Numbered from the stretch's first letter, positions 1 through 6,583 are shown. The stretch is DNA of 7,627 nt from Flavobacteriales bacterium (GCA_027032855.1 JALVLX010000227.1:1-7627), one strand, 5' to 3'. Made by a program: numbers and translations. Notes: generated by a model from the letters alone, not told the origin.

Positions 1-293
1 TCACGGCTTCTCAAAACTTCGTATCCTAAATCAATGCTGTAAATAGTGTGTGCTTTAGTAATTCTGCTCAATCCGGTTGAAATTCCATAACTTAAACCGC
101 CTTTAGAGCCATACGGATTGTTGGTATAGCTATGATTAGTAGTGGAAGAGTAAAGGATAAATGAAGTCACTTTAGCTGATTTGCCTGTAAAATAAAACAA
201 ACCGGAATTAAATTTAATGTTATATTCGGTTTTTTGACCATATACCGGTGTAAGTAAAATAATGCTAAATAATGTCAAAAAAAGTTTTTTCAT
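1..293 (-). CDS. Exported, probably outer-membrane beta-barrel protein, N-terminal part (cut by window edge)
   Basis: This open frame starts at an ATG complementary to 291-293 and runs off the left edge with no stop, giving 97 residues. The first 19 or so residues (MKKLFLTLFSIILLTPVYG, then Q) form a classic signal peptide: a Lys-rich start, a hydrophobic core and a small residue before the predicted cut. The mature part has alternating polar and aromatic residues in short strands separated by Gly/Asn/Ser turns (for example FNSGLFYFTGKSAK and YSIDLGYEVLRSR). This is how the first strands of small Bacteroidota outer-membrane beta-barrel proteins look. The family cannot be named more exactly from the fragment, and no enzymatic motif is seen. 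It lies downstream of a strong terminator, so it probably starts its own transcript. The reading frame and export signal are fairly sure; the barrel assignment is inference. Confidence 0.72.
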   Translation of the reverse strand, partial: MKKLFLTLFSIILLTPVYGQKTEYNIKFNSGLFYFTGKSAKVTSFILYSSTTNHSYTNNPYGSKGGLSYGISTGLSRITKAHTIYSIDLGYEVLRSR

Positions 294-306
294 AATAGAC
301 TGTTTA

Positions 307-336
307 TCAAGTTAATGTAACAAATTTTATGCCAAA
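307..336 (-). promoter_or_regulatory. Candidate Bacteroidota-type promoter for the left-edge gene
   Basis: Read on the minus strand, TTTG (complement of 333-336) is followed after 18 nt by TAACTTGA (complement of 307-314). This resembles the Bacteroidota consensus of a TTTG-like -33 box and a TAnnTTTG -7 box. The -7 box lies about 14 nt before the ATG at 293, which implies a very short leader. The match is imperfect and the region is AT-rich, so this is only a candidate. Confidence 0.3.
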
Positions 337-372
337 CAATCATTATTTTTTTTATATCTAAGAAGCTAAAAC

Positions 373-409
373 AAAAAAACGACGAGAAATAAAATTTTTC
401 CCGTCGTTT
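373..409 (-). terminator. Rho-independent terminator of the PNGase F-like gene
   Basis: On the minus strand an 8-bp stem AAACGACG/CGTCGTTT (402-409 paired with 377-384) is followed by one A-C mismatch and four more pairs (397-400 with 386-389), closing a 7-nt loop. The stem runs straight into a run of seven T (complement of 373-379). It lies about 90 nt after the stop of the 834-codon gene and before the next gene's start, which fits a terminator for that gene. The plus strand lacks a comparable U tract after the stem, so the signal is directional. Confidence 0.85.
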
Positions 410-468
410 GTAATATTGTTTAATTGCAATGATGTCTGTAAAGTTTATTTATTACATTTCTATAAAAA

Positions 469-496
469 CTTTTCACTTTTCACTTTCAACTTTCAA
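469..496. repeat. Four tandem heptamers abutting a stop codon
   Basis: Four perfect 7-bp units stand head to tail on the plus strand: CTTTTCA twice (469-482), then CTTTCAA twice (483-496). The next base, 497, is the last base of the TAG stop of the 834-codon minus-strand gene, so the array begins exactly where coding ends. The period matches the heptamer array at 4593-4627, although the unit sequence differs. The array itself does not form a hairpin. No function is known from the sequence. Confidence 0.85.
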
Positions 497-3001
497 CTAT
501 TTTATGATAAATCTCTGCGTCATAAATGCTTTGCCTTTATACATTTTAGCCAAATAAACTCCCGGTTTAGCACCTGTTATATCAATATCATAAGTATCTT
601 TAAGAGTATCAATATCGATAGTTTTAATCAGCGCACCGTCTAATTTATAAATTTCAATTTTATCAATTTTACTATCTGTATTGATAAAGAATTTTCCGAA
701 ATTAGGATTAGGGTAGATGTTGATGTCGGCTTTAAAAAGTTCGTCAACACCGGTAGCAGGTTGTAAATTGATTTGCGGATTGTCAATAGGGGAATTGCTG
801 TAACAAATCAGGTGGCTTGATACAATCAAATGCGGGTTAAAACCGGCATTACAATCCGGACAGGTTTGACCTGATACACAATTAGGATTATGAGGGCTAC
901 AATAATCTACGTAATCAGGGTTAAAGATATAATTAAGCTCCATACTATTGGAGTAATCAACATTGTTGAAGTCAAAATCAAACCACGGTGCAATAGCCCC
1001 GGGACACCATCCGGCTCTATCGTAATACCAAGTGCCGTTTTGGGGTTGACAGCCATCGGGATTAGGATTACAATCCAACCAATTGTCTTGTGTAAAAGTA
1101 TTTACACCATCAACCCAAATGCTGTGTACATCATGATGAAATTCAGCGGCGTTACCGGTATTGTTATCACCCCAACCATGACCGGTTGAGACGAGTTTAA
1201 GACGTGTAGCTTCAACCCCAGAGGGATAATCTACTGTAACTTGTTCACAAGGTTGCAAATTATCCATATCGCCAAAAGGATAAGTTTGATGCCATAAATA
1301 ATCAACAGTAGAATAAAGATAATTAGGGGGACCTACGTGGTAACTTAAATCCAAGCCGTAAAGATAGCCTCTGCCGTAAGTTCCCAATGAAAAACGAATT
1401 TTGGTTTTGCCTTGTAATAAAGACATAAAATCCGTTAAATCAACTTGATGATCACAAGCGACACCGTAAGGCGTGATATATCTGATTATTTCGTGCCATT
1501 TACCGTCTTTACCTTGTACTTCTACATGCGAAACTCTATCCCAAGGGTCACATCCTCCCGGAGGACAATCAATATGTAAGGTGGCTAAAACTTGATCGTA
1601 GCCACCAATAGACGAAGGTAAGTCCGCAGTAAATTCTCTACTATTGATGCTACTATTGAGCAATAGTCCGCTAGCGGCATTGATGGTTACATCGTTTCCG
1701 GAATTGACAATGTTAAATGATTCATTGATGGTGTTACTTTCTCCGTAATTGTTAGTAGCGGTAATCGTTACATTTTGTGTACCGTAAGATGTCGGTGTCC
1801 ACCAACCTGTATAATGTGTGTCGTCGTGATTAGTTAAGGTGACATCAGTACCTTCAATATTTAAGTTAACAGCATCTACAGAAAATGTGTCGGGATGATC
1901 AATGCTGACAGTTAAAGATATGGGAACTGGGTTAAGTTGTGGCAAAAAAACATCTGTGTTAACTACCGGGTTAGTAAGGCTTACTTGCGGTAATACAGTA
2001 GCAGGGTCAAAAACATTAAAATGTGAATAGACCTCATCTGCCGGTCCGTAAGTAGAGTCCCCGGGTTGACTGGCTTTGATTACAACCTCTCCGGGAGCAC
2101 CGGTTAAAGTAACCGTATTGCCTGATAAGGTTGCAGGTCCCGAAATTAATGTATATGTTACCGGAAGACCTGAGCTGGTATATGCATTTAAATCAAAAGG
2201 CGGGTCAGTTATGACTTTGTCCGGTACTACGGGAAAATTGATGACTTGAAAACCGGGTTCTAAAGTGCCGATAAAGTTTGAGGTGTTACCTGTTAATGCA
2301 AAATTATGTAACTCGCCGTTAATGCCGTTAGCAGTTTCTGTTTCAAGTTCGGTGATAAATGTGTTGTCATCTCCGGGAATACCTTGGTTAAACTTATAAT
2401 ATAAAACCAAATCTTGTTCGTTACCGGTTAACTCATTGGTCATCATATCCTGAATTTCGGTTTGTGTCAAAGCTTTTTTCCACAAAGTTACTTCGTCAAT
2501 ACTGCCATTGTAAACAAAATTGTAGCCCGAAATGATACTTTTTCCTATTCCAAAGGGTTTGGTTGATATTGAAAAATTACCATTGGCAGAATGTGACCCT
2601 ACTAAGTTGCCGTCAACATACAGTTTGATAATACTACCATTATAAATCATAGCAAAATGTTGCCATACACCGGCTTGAATAGTTCCGTTTGGAGTCGACA
2701 CTTCAAACATAGTACCGTTAATAAACATCCGGCATTCAACTTTACCATTGTTAAGCTCAAGTAAATACATGGTATCTCCGACACCACCACTTCTAAACCC
2801 GATCATGCCGGCTCCATAGCGTAGTGCATCTGCGTTAAACCAGCCTGTCATTGAAATTGCCGAAGTGTTATTAATTTCATTACCTAAATCATTTACTAGA
2901 ACATAATCATTAACACCATCAAAATGCAGATGTTGGTTGGATTGAGAATTAGCTGTTAAGCTAAAGAATAATAGAAATAAATAAGTAAATCTCTTTTTCA
3001 T
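497..3001 (-). CDS. Secreted LamG / PNGase F-like protein with T9SS sorting domain
   Basis: This is a complete 834-residue protein with ATG start and TAG stop. Residues 1-20 are a signal peptide (cut after ANSQ). Residues 22-205 look like a LamG/concanavalin A-like jelly-roll (LHFDGVNDYV, WQHFAMIYNG, LYVDGNLVG, SIDEVTLW). Residues 250-330 and 335-432 look like Ig-like modules. Residues 435-745 resemble Elizabethkingia PNGase F, which releases N-glycans by hydrolysing the glycosyl-asparagine amide. Shared features include CPPGGCDPWDR (479-489, PNGase F has CPNKTCDEWDR), a YITPYG segment at 508-513, DLTDF, GHGWG, and DRAGWCPG (661-668). By hand alignment the catalytic D60 corresponds to D488 and E206 to E620, but E118 falls at S538/L539, with no acid nearby. 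Residues 758-834 form a T9SS sorting domain (IYPNPN start, KPGVYLAK, basic tail), so the protein is expected outside the cell or on its surface. It appears to be a single-gene unit with its own terminator. Family placement is strong from motifs; retained deglycosylase activity is uncertain. Confidence 0.88.
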   Translation of the reverse strand: MKKRFTYLFLLFFSLTANSQSNQHLHFDGVNDYVLVNDLGNEINNTSAISMTGWFNADALRYGAGMIGFRSGGVGDTMYLLELNNGKVECRMFINGTMFEVSTPNGTIQAGVWQHFAMIYNGSIIKLYVDGNLVGSHSANGNFSISTKPFGIGKSIISGYNFVYNGSIDEVTLWKKALTQTEIQDMMTNELTGNEQDLVLYYKFNQGIPGDDNTFITELETETANGINGELHNFALTGNTSNFIGTLEPGFQVINFPVVPDKVITDPPFDLNAYTSSGLPVTYTLISGPATLSGNTVTLTGAPGEVVIKASQPGDSTYGPADEVYSHFNVFDPATVLPQVSLTNPVVNTDVFLPQLNPVPISLTVSIDHPDTFSVDAVNLNIEGTDVTLTNHDDTHYTGWWTPTSYGTQNVTITATNNYGESNTINESFNIVNSGNDVTINAASGLLLNSSINSREFTADLPSSIGGYDQVLATLHIDCPPGGCDPWDRVSHVEVQGKDGKWHEIIRYITPYGVACDHQVDLTDFMSLLQGKTKIRFSLGTYGRGYLYGLDLSYHVGPPNYLYSTVDYLWHQTYPFGDMDNLQPCEQVTVDYPSGVEATRLKLVSTGHGWGDNNTGNAAEFHHDVHSIWVDGVNTFTQDNWLDCNPNPDGCQPQNGTWYYDRAGWCPGAIAPWFDFDFNNVDYSNSMELNYIFNPDYVDYCSPHNPNCVSGQTCPDCNAGFNPHLIVSSHLICYSNSPIDNPQINLQPATGVDELFKADINIYPNPNFGKFFINTDSKIDKIEIYKLDGALIKTIDIDTLKDTYDIDITGAKPGVYLAKMYKGKAFMTQRFIIK

Positions 3002-3029
3002 TTGGATTGTGTAGTTTTAATTAATGCGA

Positions 3030-3037
3030 TAAAGATA
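3030..3037 (-). promoter_or_regulatory. Candidate -7 box for the PNGase F-like gene
   Basis: The minus strand reads TATCTTTA here, close to the Bacteroidota TAnnTTTG -7 element, about 28 nt before the ATG at 3001. No convincing TTG box is seen at the expected distance upstream. The surrounding 3002-3118 gap (117 nt) is otherwise very AT-rich, with no clear terminator for the symporter gene. Confidence 0.28.
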
Positions 3038-3118
3038 TGAAAAAATGAATATGAGAAAAATTTTTAAGTAAGTTTTCGATTAATAATCATAAACAATACA
3101 TTTTTTTTAAGCATTCAA

Positions 3119-4447
3119 TTAAAAATTATTAATATGATCATCCCATTCCTTTGGTTTTGGCTCGTGTAATTTACCGACAGATTTTGCTACAATGGTAGAA
3201 ACTGTGGCATCTCCGGTAACATTGATAACTGTTCGCATCATATCCAGTGGACGGTCTATGGCAAATATCAACGCTAGTGCAATAGGTAACTTTTCCGAAG
3301 GAAAACCTAAAGCTTCCAAAACGATAACCAGCATAATCATACCCGCACCCGGAACGGCAGCCGCCCCAATTGATGCCAGTAAGGCAGTCAAAATAATGGT
3401 CATTTGGTTGGCAAATCCCAAACCTTCCGGCCATAAAACTTGTAAGATAAAGACAGCAGCTACAGCTTGATACAGACTGGTGCCGTCCATGTTAACCGTT
3501 GCACCGACCGGTAAAACAAAACTGGACACTTCTTTGTCAACGCCGACATGTTCTTCAACCCGCTCCATAGTAACCGGCAGGGTAGCAGCACTCGAACTGC
3601 TACTAAATGCCAGCAATTGTGCAGGTGCCAATTGTTTGAAAAACCAAAAAGGATTTTTGCCGGTAAAAAATTTAAACATTAACATATAAACACCAAGCAT
3701 TAAAATTAATCCAATGATGACAGTCCCGCCATATTTAAGCAGACTACCGAGTAATTCCCAATCACCCGCCGTACCGACTATAACATTGGCAATCAACGCA
3801 AAAACAGCATAAGGAGCCGTCAGCATAATGATATCAACCATTTTTAGAATGGCTTCATTAAGAGAGTCGAACACTTCTTTTAGAGGTGCAGCTTTGTGTT
3901 CGGGTATTAAAATTAGCGTAATACCCAAGAAAATAGCAAAAAAGATCACTTGCAACATATTACTATTGTTACCCATTGCTTTAAATATATTATCCGGTAC
4001 CATATCGACCAAAAATTGCAATTTCGGTTTGTTTTTTTGTTCTTGAGCTACCGTAATTTTTTTCTCAATCTTTTTGTTACTTGCATAAGTTTGTTCCAGT
4101 TTTTGTACAGTTGACAAGGGGATACCTTCACCCGGTTTGATAATATTGACACTTATCAATCCGATGGTAATTGCAAAAACAGTCGTAGTAATATAAAGAG
4201 CGATGGTTCGTAAACCTATGGTTTTAAATTTGGCGATATCTTTTAAATCGGAAACACCTTTAATAAGAGAAGCTAAAATCAAAGGAATGGCAATCAATTT
4301 CAATAGATTGACAAAAATCTTACCTATTGGCGCAATCCAATCATACGTGAGTTGTTTGCCGTAATCAAATTGTAATAAGATAAAGCCAACTACCAGTCCG
4401 GCAAGCATTCCTATGAGGATTTTCCAATGTAAAGCTAATTTTTTCAT
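3119..4447 (-). CDS. Dicarboxylate/acidic amino acid:cation symporter (DAACS/SDF family)
   Basis: This is a 442-residue inner-membrane transporter of the glutamate/aspartate/C4-dicarboxylate symporter family, using Na+ or H+. The chosen ATG (complement of 4445-4447) begins MKKLALHWKILIGMLAG, the normal family N-terminus. The frame stays open to a TTG at 4507, but the 20 added residues come from tandem repeat DNA. Key motifs are in order: the serine-rich HP1 loop SSSSSAATLP (282-291), NMDGT of TM7 (319-323), the HP2 segment GAAAVPGAG (361-369), and a TM8 signature. The TM8 residues D398, D402, R405, T406, N409 and D413 match GltPh D390, D394, R397, T398, N401 and D405 in spacing. The arginine equivalent to GltPh R397 favours an acidic amino acid or dicarboxylate substrate. 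A charged Lys/Glu/Gln-rich insert (about residues 105-145) lies between TM3 and TM4, as in many family members. The exact substrate cannot be read from sequence. Confidence 0.93.
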   Translation of the reverse strand: MKKLALHWKILIGMLAGLVVGFILLQFDYGKQLTYDWIAPIGKIFVNLLKLIAIPLILASLIKGVSDLKDIAKFKTIGLRTIALYITTTVFAITIGLISVNIIKPGEGIPLSTVQKLEQTYASNKKIEKKITVAQEQKNKPKLQFLVDMVPDNIFKAMGNNSNMLQVIFFAIFLGITLILIPEHKAAPLKEVFDSLNEAILKMVDIIMLTAPYAVFALIANVIVGTAGDWELLGSLLKYGGTVIIGLILMLGVYMLMFKFFTGKNPFWFFKQLAPAQLLAFSSSSSAATLPVTMERVEEHVGVDKEVSSFVLPVGATVNMDGTSLYQAVAAVFILQVLWPEGLGFANQMTIILTALLASIGAAAVPGAGMIMLVIVLEALGFPSEKLPIALALIFAIDRPLDMMRTVINVTGDATVSTIVAKSVGKLHEPKPKEWDDHINNF

Positions 4448-4459
4448 ATTCTTGAGTTG

Positions 4460-4495
4460 AAAGTTTATAAAGTTTGTAATGTTTGTAAAGTTAAA
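4460..4495. repeat. Four tandem 9-bp units upstream of the symporter gene
   Basis: The plus strand reads AAAGTTTAT, AAAGTTTGT, AATGTTTGT, AAAGTTAAA in four successive 9-bp units, differing by one to three bases. It ends 13 nt from the symporter ATG, so it would lie in the leader or promoter region of that gene. This low-complexity DNA also keeps the symporter frame open upstream of its true start. Confidence 0.7.
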
Positions 4496-4523
4496 AGTTA
4501 TTCTCAATTCATCAGTTTATCAA
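4493..4523 (-). promoter_or_regulatory. Weak promoter candidate for the symporter gene
   Basis: On the minus strand TTG (complement of 4521-4523) is followed after 20 nt by TAACTTTT (complement of 4493-4500), a near match to the Bacteroidota TAnnTTTG box. The region is made of short repeats that create TTG and AACTTT often by chance, so support is low. Confidence 0.22.
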
Positions 4524-4534
4524 TTCATCAATTC
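4501..4534. repeat. CAATTCATCA-type short direct repeats
   Basis: An exact 11-bp unit, TCAATTCATCA, occurs at 4504-4514 and again at 4520-4530, followed by a partial copy (ATCAATTC, 4527-4534). The block opens with TTCTCAATTC (4501-4510), which recurs exactly at 4591-4600 on the far side of the hairpin element. The hairpin is therefore bracketed by a 10-bp direct repeat with starts 90 bp apart. Confidence 0.65.
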
Positions 4535-4538
4535 AAAA

Positions 4539-4587
4539 CCCGGCGCTTCGGTACAATCCCGACGTCCGTCGGGATCACTCAGCGACC
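4539..4587. repeat. REP-like palindromic intergenic element
   Basis: The core is an 8-bp perfect stem ATCCCGAC (4556-4563) / GTCGGGAT (4568-4575) with a GTCC loop. Outside it, GGCGCT (4542-4547) can pair with AGCGACC (4581-4587) with one bulged base, giving a nested imperfect palindrome. It is GC-rich compared with the AT-rich flanks and has no T run after either arm, so it does not look like an intrinsic terminator. The phrases TCGCTGAGTG and CGAAGCGCC on the minus strand are of the kind seen in dispersed intergenic palindromes in Bacteroidota; that comparison is from memory. Confidence 0.6.
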
Positions 4588-4592
4588 TACTT

Positions 4593-4627
4593 CTCAATTC
4601 CTCACTCCTCATTCCTCACTCCTCAAC
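4593..4627. repeat. Five tandem heptamers overlapping the end of menC
   Basis: The plus strand reads CTCAATT, CCTCACT, CCTCATT, CCTCACT, CCTCAAC, five 7-bp units in perfect register with only point differences. The third CCTCA-type unit (4614-4620) contains the menC stop codon (TGA, complement of 4616-4618), and the last unit encodes the final Val-Glu-Glu. The array therefore overlaps the gene end rather than lying beyond it. Confidence 0.85.
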
Positions 4628-5656
4628 ATTAAACTCCAAAGTTTTCTCAGGCTTATACCACAATTCGCCATTCTCAATATACAACGGGCTACTGAAATTA
4701 TTAGTAAACAAACCTCCGGTTCCCAAGCCTTGCGGTACAGTCACACCTAGTTGATAGGTGTATTGCGCAATGGCATTTAAGCCGACATTACTTTCCAATG
4801 CCGATGTAATCCACCAGCCTGCTTGAATACTTTCAGCCGCTTCAATCCATCCTTTTGTACCGGTAAATCCACCATGCAAAGCAGGTTTGATGATAATATA
4901 CTGCGGACCAATGTACGACAAAAATTTTTGTTTGTCAAAAAGATGATTGTAACCGATTAATTCTTCGTCTAAAGCTATCGGTAAGGGCGTTTGCTCACAA
5001 AGTTGTGCTAAAATTTCTAATTGTCCGGCTTTGACAGGTTGCTCTATGGAATGCAAATCAAATTCTGACAGACGTTTGAGTTTTTCCATAGCTTCTTCGG
5101 GAGCAAAAGCACCGTTGGCATCTACTCTGATTTCAATATCCTCAGGTGAAAATTGACTGCGGATGTATTTTAACAAGTCTAATTCGTCTTGAAAATTAAT
5201 GGCACCAATTTTGAGTTTAATGACTTTAAATCCGACTTTGAGTTTCTCTTTAATTTGACTAAACATAAATTCTTTACTACCCATCCAGATTAATCCGTTT
5301 ATAGGTATTCCCGTTTTGCCTTCTGTAAAACCGGAAGGGTAGAGTAGGTGAGGTTGTTCGGCTTTCAGGCTTTGAAGTGCTGTTTCCCATCCAAAAATAA
5401 TCGATGGGTAGTCGCGCAATTCAAATAAAATTTCTTCAGGCTTCAGGTTGATGTGTTGAACCAGCCAATTCAATTTTTCTTCATAATCAGTTACATCATC
5501 TGAAGATAAGCCTTTAAACAAATTGCATTCGCCATAACCCGTTTTGCCGGCATCTTCCAAAATTAAAAAATAGGTTTCTTTGGTAGTAAGAATACCCCGT
5601 GATGTCCCGGCAGGTTGTTTGAAATGTAATATATATTTAATGTATCGGGCTTTCAT
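4616..5656 (-). CDS. menC: o-Succinylbenzoate synthase (menaquinone biosynthesis)
   Basis: This 346-residue enolase-superfamily enzyme is predicted to dehydrate SHCHC to o-succinylbenzoate in cytoplasmic menaquinone synthesis. The muconate-lactonizing-type barrel residues are all present: K147 and K149 of the KLK motif (K149 the likely base), metal ligands D179 (RVDANG), E205 (HSIEQP) and D230 (ALDEEL), and the second lysine K257 (IIKPALHGG). SALESNVGL (285-293) resembles the SSSIESSLGL segment of OSBS enzymes, and the DxD motif of dipeptide epimerases is not seen there. The C-terminal LGTGGLF fits Bacteroidota MenC. N-acylamino acid racemase or another promiscuous superfamily activity cannot be excluded. 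The ATG overlaps the stop of the upstream small gene as ATGA, suggesting translational coupling. The last residues, VEE, and the stop lie in a heptamer repeat array. No other men genes are in the window. Confidence 0.87.
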   Translation of the reverse strand: MKARYIKYILHFKQPAGTSRGILTTKETYFLILEDAGKTGYGECNLFKGLSSDDVTDYEEKLNWLVQHINLKPEEILFELRDYPSIIFGWETALQSLKAEQPHLLYPSGFTEGKTGIPINGLIWMGSKEFMFSQIKEKLKVGFKVIKLKIGAINFQDELDLLKYIRSQFSPEDIEIRVDANGAFAPEEAMEKLKRLSEFDLHSIEQPVKAGQLEILAQLCEQTPLPIALDEELIGYNHLFDKQKFLSYIGPQYIIIKPALHGGFTGTKGWIEAAESIQAGWWITSALESNVGLNAIAQYTYQLGVTVPQGLGTGGLFTNNFSSPLYIENGELWYKPEKTLEFNVEE

Positions 5657-5802
5657 TTTTCTTTGTTATCGGTTTTATCCGTTGTTTCATCGGAATTTTC
5701 TTGTTTCTTTTTGCCACCGAATTCCAGTTTATAAAAGACGTAACCAAAACCTGCAACCAAGTGCAACATGACAATGATAAATAAAATATTTGCTAAACTC
5801 AT
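5653..5802 (-). CDS. Small single-span membrane protein coupled to menC (49 residues)
   Basis: An ATG at 5800-5802 opens a 49-codon frame ending in TGA at 5653-5655. Residues 2-24 are a hydrophobic helix (SLANILFIIVMLHLVAGFGYVFY), and the rest is a charged tail starting KLEFGGKKKQE and rich in Lys, Glu, Asp and Thr. By the positive-inside rule the Lys-rich tail should face the cytoplasm. The gene begins 13 nt after the exonuclease gene stop and overlaps the menC start by ATGA, so it fills the gap exactly as an operon member would. I do not recognise the family and assign no function. Below usual length cut-offs it would often be missed. The tight spacing, hydrophobic helix and lack of any other gene in the gap support it being real, but it could be a leader whose role is only to couple translation. 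Confidence 0.68.
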   Translation of the reverse strand: MSLANILFIIVMLHLVAGFGYVFYKLEFGGKKKQENSDETTDKTDNKEK

Positions 5803-5815
5803 AATGTGTAAATTG

Positions 5816-6583
5816 TTATAAATCAATGATTAAACTTAACGGACAATGATCTGACCCCATAATATCGCTATGGATGATGACATCTTTTACTTTGTCAATG
5901 ATGCGTTCACTGACCAAAAAATAATCGATACGCCAACCGGCATTACGAGCACGGGCATTAAAGCGGTAACTCCAGTAAGTGTATGCAATTTTGTCGGGAT
6001 ATAAATGACGGAATGTGTCTATAAAACCGGCATTGAGTAGGCTTGAAAATCCTTGAATTTCCACTTCGGTATAACCTGCGGTTTTGTTGTAATTGCTTTT
6101 TGGATTTTTCAAATCAATAGCTTGATGCGCAACGTTTAAATCACCTGTAATGATCACAGGTTTTTGTTGTTTTAACCCCGAAACATACTTTTGAAAATCC
6201 TTATTCCATTGTTTTTTATATTCTAAACGCTTTAAACCTTGTCCGGCATTTGGTGTATAGACATTGACCAAGAAAAAGTTTTGGTATTCGGACGTGATAA
6301 CCCTGCCTTCGTTGTCGTGTTCGGACATATCAATACCGTAGGTTATTCTTGAAGGCTTTGGTCTTGATAGTAAAGCCGTCCCCGAATAGCCTTTTTTTTC
6401 GGCAGAATAAGCAAATATTTCGTAAGTATCTGCAAAATCTTTGAGCGCTTCCTGCACTTCATGTTCTTGCGCTTTGGTTTCTTGCAGACACAATATATCC
6501 GGATTGATTGAACGGATATTATCTGCAAAATTTTTTTTCATAATGGCTCTGATGCCATTGACGTTCCAAGAGGTAATTTGCAT
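5816..6583 (-). CDS. xth: Exodeoxyribonuclease III-type AP endonuclease
   Basis: This complete 255-residue protein belongs to the exonuclease III/APE1 (EEP) family, which cuts DNA at abasic sites in base excision repair and also has 3'-5' exonuclease and 3'-phosphatase activity. The full catalytic set is visible in order: N7 (SWNVNGIRA), E35 (LCLQETKAQ), Y109 (NVYTPNAG), D148 and N150 (ITGDLNVAH), D220 (WRIDYFLVS) and the D245-H246 pair (GSDHCPLS). YTYWSYRFNARARNAGWR is the usual DNA-contacting segment. Length is normal for the bacterial family and there is no signal peptide. It starts 10 nt after the ligA stop, so the two repair genes are probably transcribed together. The gene is called xth or exoA in different genomes. 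Confidence 0.95.
   Translation of the reverse strand: MQITSWNVNGIRAIMKKNFADNIRSINPDILCLQETKAQEHEVQEALKDFADTYEIFAYSAEKKGYSGTALLSRPKPSRITYGIDMSEHDNEGRVITSEYQNFFLVNVYTPNAGQGLKRLEYKKQWNKDFQKYVSGLKQQKPVIITGDLNVAHQAIDLKNPKSNYNKTAGYTEVEIQGFSSLLNAGFIDTFRHLYPDKIAYTYWSYRFNARARNAGWRIDYFLVSERIIDKVKDVIIHSDIMGSDHCPLSLIIDL

Noticed and set aside
469..496. CRISPR array or iteron-type origin
   Set aside because: The units are only 7 bp, with no spacers, and no cas or replication initiator gene is nearby.
3171..3470. Open frames on both strands inside the symporter gene
   Set aside because: They are shadows of a strongly conserved transporter frame and show no independent protein features.
497..4447. Functional link between the PNGase F-like protein (which would turn Asn into Asp) and the acidic amino acid symporter next to it
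   Set aside because: PNGase F leaves aspartate within the peptide, not free, and the 117-nt gap with separate signals gives no support for co-regulation.
4556..4575. Intrinsic terminator after menC
   Set aside because: The stem is good, but neither strand has a T run after it; a REP-like palindrome fits better.
4457..4754. Two overlapping plus-strand open frames across the repeat island
   Set aside because: They are low-complexity products of the tandem repeats and the antisense of menC, with no recognisable domain.
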